Source: Chrysomallon squamiferum (Eukaryota > Mollusca > Gastropoda > Neomphalida > Peltospiridae). From it: a stretch of 64,000 nt of DNA. Position numbers and translations under genes: made by a program. The stretch spans positions 11,048,976-11,112,975 of the forward strand of contig CM022665.1 of assembly GCA_012295275.1 (NCBI GenBank), read 5' to 3'. Of the stretch, positions 12,034 to 24,580 are shown one piece after another (the stretch's first letter is position 1; the number at the start of each line of letters is the position of its first letter). A model generated the notes under the pieces. It had not been told where the DNA came from and ran no database searches. It saw only the letters and a program-made list of their open reading frames with translations.

Positions 12034-12420
12034 CAGTAAACAATACACCCTCCTTAATCACAAGGTAGTCCAGCCCATTTCAAGAATACCACTATATCCA
12101 CTTCAAGGAACATCCACAGCAGTCAAATACATTATGCTGACTTGCAATGCTAAAGCGAGTGACTTTCACAGTCGTCTCACCCTCCCGCAAATAACACACT
12201 GACTGGCCTGCCTGCCTGCCTGCCTGCTCTCTCTCTCTGTGCTGCAGTCTATAACAGTCAATAACCCCCAAGTATTGTCAGTCTAGAGAGCAACGTTTGC
12301 CAGTGAAAATGCATGCTGAAATTAGCCAATGCGAAGTTGAACGGCAGCGATTTGACTATAGTGAGAAGAGAGCCACCTACAGTTAAAGAAAAAAAGGAAA
12401 ATTGACCACCAATGCTGTGT
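12034..12420 (-). promoter_or_regulatory. Candidate internal promoter and 5' UTR for exon 1B
   Basis: This stretch retains CpGs and has higher GC than the surrounding intron, which is nearly free of CpG. It holds a (CCTG)n run at about 12206-12226, a short CT tract and a CCAAT motif at 12326-12330 (plus strand; inverted CCAAT on the minus strand). No clear TATA box is visible. Three or more short upstream ATG frames lie between about 12150 and 12033. Lying immediately upstream of exon 1B, it is the natural candidate for its promoter and leader. The start site cannot be placed. Confidence 0.42.
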
Positions 12421-14997
12421 GGAATTAACTTGTCTTTCTATTCATAGCTGTGATGCAATTCAGCCATTATCATCATCCTCATATATATATATACATACAT
12501 GTGTTTCAGCCATTCAATGAATGGATTTCCATTTATAAAACAGGATAGCTTTTCAGTGGAAGGTTTCCCAAAGACATTACAAATCTGTCTCGACCAGTGG
12601 ATTTCCCAAAGCTATATTTGTACCTGATGTAATGTGAAATCCCTCTGAGAACACACAACATGTCCATTCATGAAAACTTTTACTTGGTGAAAAAAAGAAA
12701 CAAAAAAGCTACTTAGCTTCTTATCTGTATTTAAAAGTTTAAAAAAGGAAAAAAAGAAGGTTTTATTATGTGAAATGCATCACATTTTTTAATCGACATT
12801 TCTATTGCATCATACAACTGGTTAAGGATTATGCAGATAATGAGAAAGGAAATTCTCTTTCACCATACAATAAACAGACTATTCTTTTTTCAGCAGAGCA
12901 GCTAGGGACTTTTATATTAACTTAAACAGAAAAAAAGCATCAATATATTTTAATACAATAGCATTTCATTATATGATAAAAATCTAAAATCACTGTTTAT
13001 TACTTAAAAGCAGTCAGGCTCTGTATCAATAATATCTATATATTTTCTGTTTTGACATACATTATAAGGATAATAATCCTTTAATTATTATTATTTTTTT
13101 TATCGATATAAAAATCAAGCTTCCCCATTAACAAAATGACATAACTAACCTGATAAATAACTAAAAAAAAAATTAATCTAAGCTAACCAAATCCCTGACA
13201 TTTATGTTTCATTTAACAATTGTATTAATTTTCTGGGTGACAGGCTAACAAGTCTCCATCCATGATTAACATTATTTTTAGTTTATAATTTATATCTTAA
13301 AAATTGTATTTAATTCACATTTGAATCATGATTTGTATTTTACACTTAATGTTAATAGAAGTCAGTCTATCAGTTATTTGAAATGTGCTTACATTCACCA
13401 AAGGTTTAAGAATGACTTTCTTGTCCAGACAGGGTTCCGTTTACTGTCATAGAGGATTAGTTAGAGTATAAAGTGTGTGTATAAGTTAAGTTAATTATTA
13501 GTATGGGCAGATATAAGGATTTGGAGATTTTAACATAAACATTATGAGTCAAAATAATAATTAAAAAAAACCCTACACACACACTCATTATTTTGTTTGG
13601 ACAGATGTAATTATTTATTAGTTTGTGATATTTGTCTAGGAAAAAATTAGATTTACAAATAAATGTAAAACAAAATGTCATTAAATAGCCTGTTAAGTAA
13701 GATACAAAGAAAATGTCCACCATTATGATGATCATCATCATTACTTGTATTTATTTTATATATATATATATAGATATATTAGTTATTTTTATAAATAACT
13801 TTATCACATCCAGACATTACTAAGAGTTATAAATAAAGCAGTCTACAAGGCTAAAACAACAAAACATCACTCTACAACAAAAGTTCCAGAATTTCAAGAA
13901 TCTTTTCAAGTTTTCTCATCTCCTGCTCGTTGTTGTGAAACAGATTGCTACAAACTAAATATAGCACTAGATCTTCTGGTGGTTATATAGAACTGATGTA
14001 ATGATAGCAAAGGTTTCCTTGTTGAGTCATGCTACACAGACTCTCAGGAGAACAGACAGAGAGGCTAGACTTAGACTGACAAAGTACTCCATTTTATTTT
14101 ACAACACTGTCTAGATATACCTGTCATCTTCTGTTTCATCATGTATTATAGAGATACCAGAATTTTTTTCCCCCAAGATTCAATACTCTTGATGAACTTG
14201 CTTGAATGTTAACCATACATTATATGTGTGTCTACAAAGTGATTTTATTATTTTTATGAATTTATTAACTAAGTTTGGTATTTAAATATTACTAGACACT
14301 TATTAGAAAAAAAAATAAAAATAAAATAAAATAAATTAAAATAAAATTAAAATATTTTTTCACAATTAACTGGCTATTGTGCACTCTGATTAGTACTGAT
14401 ATTTATACTAGATTCAGTCCATGATGAACATGCCTGGAATTTAACTTGATGTAAACCCATAAAGATAATTTTTATTAGGATTTGAAGTACAGTATAAGAA
14501 ATATAAGTAATACAGACAGACAGTATAGTATGTATGCCTGAAGACCCAGGTAACCCCCCAAAATACCTAAACCTGAAATTAGATATAGGTACATTGTATA
14601 TAAATGGACTTTGATTACAGATACCACTAATACCATTAATAATAATACATTCTGATGAATAAAAATAAACCAGAACTGGATATGGACCCACACAGTTTAC
14701 TATCGGCATCAAATCTGAAATCATTATCATTACTACTGGTAAGAATATTTTGTCCTGAACTATGTTACAATAGCCATATTATACTGGGTCCAAGACGAAC
14801 TTGACTGAACTCTAATTGGATATATAAGCCTGTAAATGCTTTTGTACTGGTATTGGAATAAATATCACTGATATGTATGTGTGTTAATTAAGTCTTTTAT
14901 AAAACTGGCACCATTTTGTGAATGGGGTCATTATGGTATTTGTAATTTCTAAAGGTTTTCAGTGGTCATTTTATTTTCACTTTAAGAAATGAATAAT

Positions 14998-15062
14998 GAG
15001 AATGGTTCAGAGAAATTAATGTTACTTTGTCATGCTTCAGAGAAATTAATGTTACTTTGGTT
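14998..15062 (+). repeat. Perfect short tandem duplication
   Basis: TTCAGAGAAATTAATGTTAC followed by TTTG occurs at about 15006 and again at about 15036. Confidence 0.85.
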
Positions 15063-15104
15063 GGTTCTATTTAGGGGTACTTTCTTTGTGTTTATGAGTG
15101 GAGG

Positions 15105-15270
15105 ATGTTTTTTTTTTTTGGAGGAGAGGGGGTTGGTTTTGGGGAAAATGTATTCAGGGGGTTTGTCATTTTTTTTGTAAGGTTTTTTTTTTTTTTTAAA
15201 AACACCTTTTATGTCAATATTATTTACCATTTTAGCCATCTTTAACAAAAAACACAAAAAAAAACAACAA
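15105..15270. repeat. G-rich and T-rich low-complexity stretch
   Basis: Runs of T and G (GGGGG, GGGG) are followed by poly(T) and A-rich sequence. The open frames on both strands here reflect low complexity. Confidence 0.6.
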
Positions 15271-16328
15271 ATAATTAATGCTTTCTTAAACAAATATTCA
15301 TTGATTTTTTTAAATTTAATACATATGAATAAGAGAATCAAAAACAAGAAGCACATTAGTAAATAATCAGATTTATATTCATTATTTATTGTTATTTATA
15401 GATGATTATAGTACACTATAATAAACAGTTTGTAAACAAGAACAGGTATAAAATTGTTAGAGAATTCTCATTTGTGCCAAAAATCTGCTTCATGAAGATC
15501 TGAAAGTCTTAATAGAGGTTGCAATAAAATAAATAAAGTGAAAAGAGGAAAATAATGATATATAACAGAAACAGTACACTTAATTAGTATTTCTTTTCAT
15601 ACATAATCAAGCAAAATAATAATAATAAAAGAAAATATTATTAATTTAATACAATTTTAGATTAATTAGAAATATATCCTGTGATAAAAGTGATAAAATT
15701 TGTTTTTATCTTACAAAGACCCCATTCATATGAATTCTCATTAATCACACACAAACTTCATTTCACTCGTCATCATTACAAATGAATTACATAAACTGAG
15801 TCTATTCACACCCCACTTAAGTACTACTAAAACAGGGAGTAGCAGACATTCAAGTTTTTCAACCATTTTTAATTTTGTTTTAATTTATTTTATATTTTAT
15901 GATATATATGAAATCATAATTACAAATTTATGAACATTTTATAAGGTACTTCTTTATTACACACCCACATTTACACCACATTAAACTTTATTAACAGGTG
16001 GTAACCAACATTTTCTTGAGTTATATTCACATTAACGAGGTCCTCAGGTGTGATATGACAATTCAGAGCTTTGCACAGTGGGTTGTCTGCTTAAAACATC
16101 AATGAAATTTTATGTGAAAGATGCAGTAAATGTTGCAAGAGTCAATGAATGTCAGTAATATCAATTTTTTTTTTAGCACACTGTGACAAAAGAATGCTTA
16201 TGATGACGGTTCATATAAGGTCACTAGCCATGGCTGCTAAGACAGTAAATCTAAGATGTGTTGTAACCATTGGATACATTATTCTATAACAGTGCAAAAC
16301 TGGAATGATGCGTTTGCTTCATAATCTT

Positions 16329-16333
<5 letters not shown>

Positions 16334-16361
<28 letters not shown>
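16334..16361. repeat. (GT)n microsatellite
   Basis: Pure GT run of about 14 units. Confidence 0.95.
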
Positions 16362-16364
<3 letters not shown>

Positions 16365-16610
16365 GAGGCAAAAATATCCTTTATATAATTATATATGGAT
16401 ATATTTTTGTTAAAGTTATATTAAATGCATTTTCTTATAAATAAATCTGATAGATTATTTATGGTTGTCCTAGAGATTTTGGATAAGGGATAATATATTC
16501 AGTTTAATCTGTCTGTGACAGTTCTCATGGGGACCAAGCAAAAGTAGTTATGATTGGTTGCCATTGTACAGATATGATATCAGGTTCAACTATTTATATA
16601 ATCTATGTCT

Positions 16611-16662
16611 GTGTATGTGCATGTGCATGTGCATGTGCATGTGCATGTGTGTGTGTGTGTGT
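16611..16662. repeat. (GCATGT)n then (GT)n compound microsatellite
   Basis: About five GCATGT hexamers run into a GT run. Confidence 0.95.
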
Positions 16663-17003
16663 TTGTTTATATGTATGTATATACTGAATTATTCAAATCA
16701 CAAGTTTTACTGAATGCTTTCCATAAAAATAAATCCTACAGATTATTCATGATCTGTCCCTAAGGAAAGTGGATTAAAAGATAATATTACTGACACAAAT
16801 ACACCAGAGGCTTTACTTAATAAATAATTATTAGTAAATGTTAAAGATTACAATCTACCAAAATTCATTTCATTTACACATTAAGATATGAAATATGGAT
16901 ATGGGTCTTTATAACATTCATATTTATTCAGCTGGTTCTTTATTCTGGATAGAAATACTTTTAAAAAATTGGTTATAATAAAGTTAACAGCATCTGCTGT
17001 GGC

Positions 17004-17007
<4 letters not shown>

Positions 17008-17041
<34 letters not shown>
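17008..17041. repeat. (CA)n microsatellite
   Basis: Pure CA run of about 16 units. Confidence 0.95.
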
Positions 17042-17387
17042 GCAAGACACACATAAAAAAAAAGATTAAAAAAACCCATCCATTATAGTTAATACATAAT
17101 GATATATAAATAAAAATTAAAAAAGGTTAAGTTAGTTTGAATTATTCTCACTGCTAGGATGTTGTCCTATGATAAAGTTATCAGCATTCATTGCAATTAT
17201 TACACACAGATAACCAAAATAAACATTTGTGGTTATTATGCTTTATTTTAATCAAATTTTTAGCCTCTGTATTATCACCACAAATAAATCAATATGGCTT
17301 TCAATACAATTTGATAATAAATGAAATTGCAATGCACAGAATGAAATGCCTTCTATTATCCAAATGTTACAGGTTTACGATTAGTGA

Positions 17388-17665
17388 TATGAAAGGAAAT
17401 AAATATACTTTGTACGTTTTCCTACATTTGTATGTGATAATATATAAACTTAAGGATCATAAAGATAGAGAGAAGAAACCTGGTAATAGACATTCTACTC
17501 TTTTTCAGTTAGTTGCAAGAGATCTTTATATGCACCTGCCCAAAGAATGGAAAGTACATGTTGTGGCTTTTGAATAGTATGGGGAAAAGCTCATTCGATT
17601 CATCAAGTATTGATCTGGTGACACTTCACGTCTCAGTCATATGCTCTAGCCTCTGAGTTACAGAC
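17388..17665 (-). mobile_element. Old SINE-like repeat with tRNA-like end
   Basis: Same family as the copy near 6 kb: AAGGAAAT, AAACTTAAGGATCATAAAG, ATAGAGAGAAGAAACC, CTACTCTTTT, AGATCTTTATATGCACC and TTGTGGC TTTTG appear in the expected order. At its right end the minus strand reads TAACTCAGAGGCTAGAGCAT, like a tRNA A-box region, with a decayed B box. The open frame 17191-17577 runs into it and is not a gene. Confidence 0.6.
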
Positions 17666-18064
17666 AACCCTTGAATAATATTGCCAATGGATACATCATT
17701 TTCCGAAATATCTGATATATAAATTCTAAATACTTGTATTAATTTGTTGGTAATTATGAAGTTTTTGGAGAATAAAAAAAGGATAAATGTAACTTGTAAA
17801 AACAGGATAGCAGCTGCAGTTTAATGTCACCTATAATTTTGTTCAAGATAACATTTATAACCTAAAATTTGATCTATGGCTTTTCTAACAGAAAAAATTG
17901 CCATTATTGTCTTAAAAATCAAAAAAGCATTTTTGATATATGTTTTTTCAGAAATAATTTGGCATCAATATGTTATGAATTTAAAGAAAGAATTTGTGAT
18001 ACCATACATCATAACCTTGATAAACTAGATGGAAAAATAACAGGTAATCCTATGGAGAATACTG

Positions 18065-18240
18065 TAACCCAGAGGTCTGAGTGCTGGGCTAAGGCATTAT
18101 TGTTAACATAGGTTAACATAACCTGTACTCCTCAGCCCACCTTACATGATATCCTGTTCCAACCAGTGTGCTGAAACTGGTTTGTTAAAGGTTTGGTAAA
18201 TTCTTTCCTGTCTATGAGAATGTCATTATAAAAAAAAAAA
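18065..18240 (+). mobile_element. Old SINE-like repeat copy
   Basis: Opposite orientation to the 17.4 kb copy. From the left: a tRNA-like head (TAACCCAGAGGTCTGAGTGC), then TCAGCCCACC, TGTTCCAACCAGTGTGCTG, ACTGGTTTGTTAAAGG and TCCTGTCTATG. It ends near a poly(A) run at 18230. Confidence 0.55.
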
Positions 18241-18655
18241 CTCTTTGGTGTTAAATGAACATGTGCTGCTCATATCATAGTATAATCATTTCCTCCTCAC
18301 ATAACTGTATGATCCTTTTCTGTACACATGACACTACATAATATATGTAGATTTAAATATATTGAGTGCATAGTTAAATAAAATATTTCTTCCTGGTCGA
18401 CTGGGTCAGTGATTTAAAGACCTCCCTGCCACAAGACACACTGTGACAGTCATCTACATGCCATTCATCATGAAGGCAATTCATCACTGCATGTGAATGG
18501 TTGACAGTATTTGTCACACTGCTAATTACACTTATTTGAGAAAACAAATAACATATGGATGACACCAGACTATTAAATCGTATCTCTTCAAATTAAACAT
18601 CTGTTACATTTCTGTATGATTTGTGAGAAATTATATTTTACTAATGTTTTTGATA

Positions 18656-18685
18656 ATATGATGAAATTTTTAAATTTCATCATAT
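18656..18685. repeat. Perfect 30 bp palindrome
   Basis: The arms ATATGATGAAATTT and AAATTTCATCATAT are exact inverted copies (14 bp each) around a TT centre. Next to a (TA)n run. Confidence 0.9.
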
Positions 18686-19039
18686 ATAATTAAAATCATA
18701 TATATATATATGTATTGCGCAGGAATACATGTAACACATAAATGTGTACTTAATACAGAAAATGGTAAAAATAATGATGAAAGAAGGGACTGAATTTTGA
18801 CCTAGAGTGTCAGACAATGGTAAGCATTAATGACTAATCTTTGATACCATCACACTATTGTAGACTTTGCTCAGAGAAATTTAAACAAGTTCTCAGAACG
18901 AATGACTAACATGGGATTGTGAGTATTAGGAACAGACACCCTAAGGCAAGAAAATCCAGACAGCAAATAACACACAAGACATTAAACTGTTCTAAAGAGC
19001 AAAAGGTGGGACAAGCTGCTGTAGTTGATAAAAATTAGC

Positions 19040-19190
19040 TTGAAGTATGATGTGTAACAGGTTCAATACTCATCAGTGGACAATCATGATATTTCCTGCT
19101 CTAGACATTATTCTAGAAATAATTATCAAAGGCTGTGGTATATATTTTCTTCTTTGTAGGAAGGTTTGTATAAAAGATCAGTGTTTATTA
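19040..19190 (+). mobile_element. Old SINE-like repeat copy
   Basis: Recognised by AGGTTCAATACTCATCAGTG (decayed B box), TTATCAAAGGCTGTGGTATA, TTCTTTGTAGGAAGG and TATAAAAGATCAG, in family order. Heavily diverged. The open frame 19047-19238 is made from it. Confidence 0.5.
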
Positions 19191-20194
19191 ATTGGTAACC
19201 TACTGATTGGTGGCACTGGATTTTTCTCTGTTTTATAATCATTGTATAAGTAGGCATACATATGAAACTAATAACTAAATATACAAATGTACAAGGGTGT
19301 TGTAAAGCTTAATTATTCATTTTGGTTAGATACAAATAACCACTTTACCTTTTTATTATTATTAGTTTTAATTTTATTTATTTATTTATTTATTTAATCT
19401 TTTTAATAATTTTAGATTACAGCCATCCAGTCCTTATTAAATAATTTTTCTTGACGCCTATCTAATTAATTGCTTTCTTTCTTCTTTTTTCTTTTTTAAT
19501 TATTATTAAACTAAAAGCCTTTTTTCACTGAATTTTTTTTTTTTTTGTGTGTTCTTGGAAAGTGTATTATTAAGCCTACCTTCATAATCATCAACAAATT
19601 ACTGTATTTCAAGTATTCAGGTGGTTTTTTTTGCAGAAGCAAGCAATATTTGATAAAGTAATGCATCTACTGCACAATATGTCAGCAAGCCATAAAAAGC
19701 TTATAAAATGTCCTTCTTTATTAATCAACCATTTATCAAATATTGATCAGATAAAAACATTTTCTCTTAATTGTTTTGTCATCTGCTTAAATTATTGTAT
19801 ATTTCAGCTTCATTATTGATTTGTGGAGAACAAGTAAATTAAGCTTTCAGATTTGTTAGCTGATGTAAATTTAGTGATTTATGTCAACACTGCCATACAT
19901 TATTTTGTAAATCAAAAGACATTGTAAAACATCTAAGCAATTATTTAAGAATTAGGGGTTGTTGTTTTTTCTGCAACTCAAATACCACTTTATTTTTTTA
20001 CATAAAAACACAACCCCACTTTCTCTTTTTTTCTAACATCTGACTGCACACATAACAAGAGAACAGATTAGCCCTTCCTAAAATACCTGAAACTACAATA
20101 ACACTCACCAATATATCACTTCTGGAAGTGAAAACAAATGTTTTCTATGACCAGTTTCCTCTTTCTGACCTTCAAATAGAGTATCAAATAGCTG

Positions 20195-20475
20195 TATGGC
20201 TAGCCAACACATACAGTACTATAACTATAGGATCTAGTCAGCTAGATAACAGTTTCAGTATTGTAACTAGACTATAAAGTCATCTAGAAAATACTTCTAG
20301 TATTGTAATTAGAAGATATAGTCATTGAGATGTAAGTTCATTAATATAACAAGGAGATATGGATATCTAGATAACAGTTTCATATTGTAACTAGAAGATG
20401 AAATCATCTAGATAGTATTTTCACTGTTTCACTAGAAACTAAATTTATCTAAATAACAGATTCATGATGTATTCT
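20195..20475. repeat. Minisatellite, unit about 41 bp, six or more copies
   Basis: Units begin like CATCTAGATAACAGTTTCAG and continue TATTGTAACTAGAAGAT. Starts are near 20199, 20241, 20281, 20323, 20364, 20405 and 20446. Copies differ at many positions, so the array is old. Confidence 0.85.
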
Positions 20476-20539
20476 TATGATTGTAAAACACATAAGATTA
20501 TAAAATATATGTCCTAGAAAAGAAAAACAACTTTTACTT

Positions 20540-20700
20540 CTTTCTCCAACCAATGGCAATGAATGATGTATCAAAGGTAATGGTATATACCATCCTGCTA
20601 ACGGGAAGGTATACATAGAAAGCTCCCTTAGTGCTAATGGAAAATAATTTTGGTTTGCTCTATTCTTGAAAGTCTGAAGACTAATTATCTTCAGATTACA
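20540..20700 (+). mobile_element. Old SINE-like repeat copy
   Basis: Contains CCAACCAATGGCAATGAATG, GTATCAAAGGTAATGGTATA, CCATCCTGCTAACGGGAAGG, GAAAGCTCCCTTAGTGCTAA and a TGGAAAA end, the family order. It lies just right of the 41 bp minisatellite. Confidence 0.55.
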
Positions 20701-21129
20701 AAATGATTAACATACAACAGCCAGTGATAGAAAATGAATCAATGTGCTCTAGTGATGTCATTAAAGAAAAAGAAAACAAGCTTCCATGCATGTGCATTTT
20801 AATTTTAATTTTGTATTATATATCTGTAATGCATTCTTCTCTGTAATGTAATCTACAGTTTATGAGAATAAAGTCATTGTCACTGTCATTGTCTTAAAAT
20901 AATAAAAAAAAATATTTACAGTTGTTGCTGATTGAGCTAGTGTTTCTTTCAGAGTCATTTTGCTCACTTATTTATAAATTGTCATATTAAAATAATCTTG
21001 CTTGCAACCTATCTCATGATGTTGTCCACTCGTGCAGTATGTCTCATGTTAGTTTTTCTTAGATCTCATATACTGGTGTCTCACATTTTCACAGTCCTAG
21101 CTCAAAATGCTGATTACATCTGTACAATG

Positions 21130-21370
21130 AACAGTAAGTAAGTCTTTTTTTTTTATATAGTATATAATCAGTTCAAGGAAAACTGCTAGACATCTTCATA
21201 CATTGAAAAATAAGTAAATGTTTTTATCTTCTGCATAACATATAATCGTTACAAGGAAAACTGCTAGACATCTTCATACACTATGCAGTAAGTCTATTTC
21301 TGTTATATATAACATATAAAGAATACAAAGAAAATTGCTAAACATTTCCCATTATGAGCTGTAAGTAACA
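21130..21370. repeat. Minisatellite, unit about 76 bp, three copies
   Basis: CAAGGAAAACTGCTAGACAT followed by CTTCATACA occurs at 21174 and 21252, and as CAAAGAAAATTGCTAAACAT at 21326. AACATATAA and GTAAGTCT segments also repeat. Confidence 0.85.
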
Positions 21371-21499
21371 CCCAGTGATGTATTCATCTTCACCTGACTC
21401 AGAGTTGTAGTTACTAAAGATGTGATTACTCAGTGGTACCAAAGCAGCAGACATGAAGAACAGGTCTATCATGTGTGAGTATAGGTATGCATGTGTTTG

Positions 21500-21545
<46 letters not shown>

Positions 21546-21580
21546 AGGTGTGTGTGTGTGTGTGTGAGTGTGTGATGACC
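21500..21580. repeat. (GT)n microsatellite
   Basis: Two GT runs separated by TTTAGG. It generates His/Thr-rich spurious frames on the minus strand. Confidence 0.95.
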
Positions 21581-21854
21581 TAAGAAATGGAACACACACA
21601 AACAGATGGCAAGACACCAAGTGTTAGTATTGTTCAACCCTGTGCACACTGAATCACCCTCTGCAGACAAGATTCATCTTGGCACAGATTACAAGAATAG
21701 AAAAAAGATAGGTTTAAGTGGTTTTTGAAGAGCTCAGTGTTTTTTGTTTTGTTTTTTAAAAACCCATCAAAGTGAGTGTATACTTAAACAAAAATATTTA
21801 AATTAGACAGACAGTTTCATATATGCTTATAACCAGTGAAGGTTCCAGAACACT

Positions 21855-21995
21855 GTACCCAAGAATTAGATTATGGCATTGAATTCAAGAGCTTAGGGTA
21901 TTGCTTTGAATCCAAGCTTAGTTATGGCTTTGAAACCAAGAGCTTGGGTGATGACACTGAAATCAAGAAACACTGAATCCATGAGTTTCAGTTAT
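21855..21995. repeat. Minisatellite, unit about 25-32 bp
   Basis: TTATGGCATTGAATTCAAGA, TTGCTTTGAATCCAAG, TTATGGCTTTGAAACCAAGA and TGACACTGAAATCAAGA are successive diverged copies. Confidence 0.75.
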
Positions 21996-22974
21996 GTCCA
22001 CTGTGGTGTTAGTGTTTTACAGAATTACAAATGACTCAGTTGCTGTGTTAATTTCAATCACAGATCTGTCTGTCTAAAAGTTATGACTTAACTAGTTTCT
22101 ATTTCTAAATCACTGTACGTCTTTATGATATTCTGAACCTTTGTGAGATAAATAAACACTAAGGCCTGTATGTGTAGAATAAACATATGTTAAAAACTTT
22201 ATCTCTGTTTCTGTGTTTATGTGTGTATACATATAATTAATATATTATCCATTAACACTAATCTGTTAGCTCTAGAAAAACAATTCTTAATTCATAAAAT
22301 ATGTTATAAAGAACAAATCATATAATAATCATCTGAACAAGAAAAAGAGTTAAATAATACAGAAAACAAAGGAAGGTGCACATGTACTTAAAACAATACA
22401 AAAAAATATAAAAAGAACATGACAACAGAAAAAAAAAAGAAAGACGAATGTAGTATAATGTTGTGTCTGCTACAATCAAGGTGGCATCCTAAAATACAGG
22501 CAGTTGCTAATGCAGAAGAGGAGGAATGCTGTCTGGTTCATGCAGTTGTATTAATCCTACACTGAGATGGTAATGTTTCACCTTTAGACACAGTAGCTGA
22601 AGAGAATTACATATGGCAATAATATCTGTCTGTAAAAACTTTCTTTGAAGTCCTATTTTTAACCAAAGGGTTTGACAGTTGATTGCAAAACACATACTTC
22701 ATAACATAAATTCTTAGCCCATCTTCCATCAAGTGCAAAAAAGAAAGATAGATTGATATGTGAACTAATAATAGTGGTAAACTTCCAGACGTAGAAAAAA
22801 ATCACTGAATAGATAGATTAAACTAAATAAATGATGTTATGTAATATAGCAAAATGGTTGAGAACATTGATAAACTGAATTATTGAGCAGAATGATCAAT
22901 TAAAGAATTTGTTTCCTTGAAGTGTTTTTCTATGATCAATTGTTAGATGTATAATGATGATGTAAGACAGAAAA

Positions 22975-23070
22975 CTGGTTTCACAGACAGGAATGCATGT
23001 ATCACACAGCCTTTGATAAAATAGTAATAGCACACACAGGCTGGAATGGGAAATAGCATAAAATGTCACT
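22975..23070 (-). mobile_element. Fragment of SINE-like repeat
   Basis: TTCACAGACAGGAATGCATG, ACACAGCCTTTGATAAAATA and GGCTGGAATGGGAAATAGCA match the middle of the family. The tRNA-like end is missing. Confidence 0.55.
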
Positions 23071-23119
23071 GATTCTGTTATCTATCTCATTGCTGTGTTC
23101 TAATCATGTGAATTAAAGA

Positions 23120-23425
23120 AAAACAAATACTTGTATGTATACATAATGTATAGATGCTGTCTGCTCACATCACCAAATTTACCCAATATTTCTCACAGGA
23201 ATCTTTTGCTTATCTGAATGTCATACTTTATCATTAGTAAAGACTAGTTATGTGCAATGAATAAAACAAATTATGATAAGTATATACAGCAAAGACAAAT
23301 AAAATACATACTAGGAAATAAGCAAAATGTATTTAGGCTATGTGCTGTTCATACCACCAAAGTTAACTCATTAATATTTCCCACAGAAATGTGTGTTTTC
23401 TTATCTGAAAGGATAACAAGGTCTT
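23120..23425. repeat. Diverged direct duplication, spacing about 185 bp
   Basis: The block around GCTGTCTGCTCACATCACCA ... ATATTTCTCACAGGAAT ... CTTATCTGAA (from about 23153) recurs as GTGCTGTTCATACCACCA ... ATATTTCCCACAGAAAT ... CTTATCTGAA (from about 23340). Confidence 0.7.
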
Positions 23426-23939
23426 GTAAAGCAGTCTGATCAAATTAGAGATAAAATATCAGACAAACTAGCTCTAATTACTGGTGGTCTCCCTATATTA
23501 TGTTTGTAAAAACAGCCTGAAGAAAACAAAAATGATAAAAAATTGATTTTTAGCTATTCAATTAGACTGACATTAAAACAAATTAATTGTCTGTGCATAT
23601 AATATCAATGTGTATATAATATTGATATGTGTATATGTGTGTGTGAAAGAAAGAACTCTAGTAGTCAAGTTGTGTAAGTAACAAATATAGCAACAGCAAT
23701 ACTTTTGTTTGCTTATATCATAATTTAAAAAAAAAAAAAAATAAAAAGCTGATCTTTAAACATAAAACTTTTATTCATCTCAAGAGTATTTTAACTTCTT
23801 TCCTGTGTATGAACATTTTTACAAAAATTATTTGAAATCTAAAACATTTTTTTTTCTAACTTTGAAATTCAAAACTAAAATTCTTTTGAAATAATGTTGA
23901 CAAAAGCAATTTTATTTTTTTAATGAAAATCTAAAAAAA

Positions 23940-24085
23940 ATTTAAAAAACGAATAAATAAATAAATAAATAAATAATAATAAAAAATAAAATAAAATAAT
24001 ATAAAGTAATAATAATAATAATAATGAATGAATGAATAAATAAATAATTAAATAAAAATATATAAATGAATAAAAATAAAAAACT
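23940..24085. repeat. AAT/AAAT-rich simple sequence
   Basis: Runs of AATA, AAT and AATG units. Confidence 0.9.
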
Positions 24086-24394
24086 TTAGAAAAATTAAAT
24101 CAACCAGTGCTCCTCTGTCTGTAGATGAAAATAGAAAAGATTAAAATCCCCTGCAGAGAAAATGATTTATTTCTAGCAGTTTTACAGCGTGCTGATTTTA
24201 CTTTTATTTCAGTTCCCCTACACACCTGTACCTGTTCCTCAACCAGTGGGGCAATTAACACAGTGTGAGAGAACTCCCATTCATCACTGTCAATCACGTA
24301 ACAGACAGGCAGACTATTAAAAGACAATTAAAGGTTATCGAGTACTGATTACACAACAATAAAGTGGACATCTAAAGTCCTGTGAAATCTGAAT

Positions 24395-24580
24395 ACTTTA
24401 CAAAATATGAAATTATTTGATACTTTTTAGATTATATACAATGTAACACATATTAAAACATTTGTAAATTTATATGAAATTATTTTATTTGGGAATTTTT
24501 AGATAAAAGGTCATCTAACTTATTCTAACACATTTGTAAAGTATGAAATTATTTTATTTTGGAATTTTTTTTTAGACACA
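24395..24580. repeat. Tandem repeat, unit about 68 bp, three copies
   Basis: TATGAAATTATTT recurs at 24406, 24473 and 24542, followed by GGAATTTTT-like and preceded by CATTTGTAAA-like sequence. Confidence 0.7.

Noticed and set aside
11876-12061. Open frame over exon 1B in another reading frame
   Set aside because: It begins at GTG rather than ATG and, if spliced at 11973 to exon 2, would reach a stop after one codon. The signal-peptide frame fits exon 2 and this one does not.
14374-14730. 118-codon minus-strand frame, the longest in intron 1 not made of simple repeats apart from the SINE-linked one
   Set aside because: Composition is typical of random AT-rich DNA, with no domain and no convincing splice sites around it.
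24100-24327. Minus-strand frame with an acceptor-like TTTTCTCTGCAG|G as a possible exon after exon 1A
   Set aside because: In phase 1 it reaches a stop within 20 codons and no donor precedes it. It looks like repeat-derived sequence.
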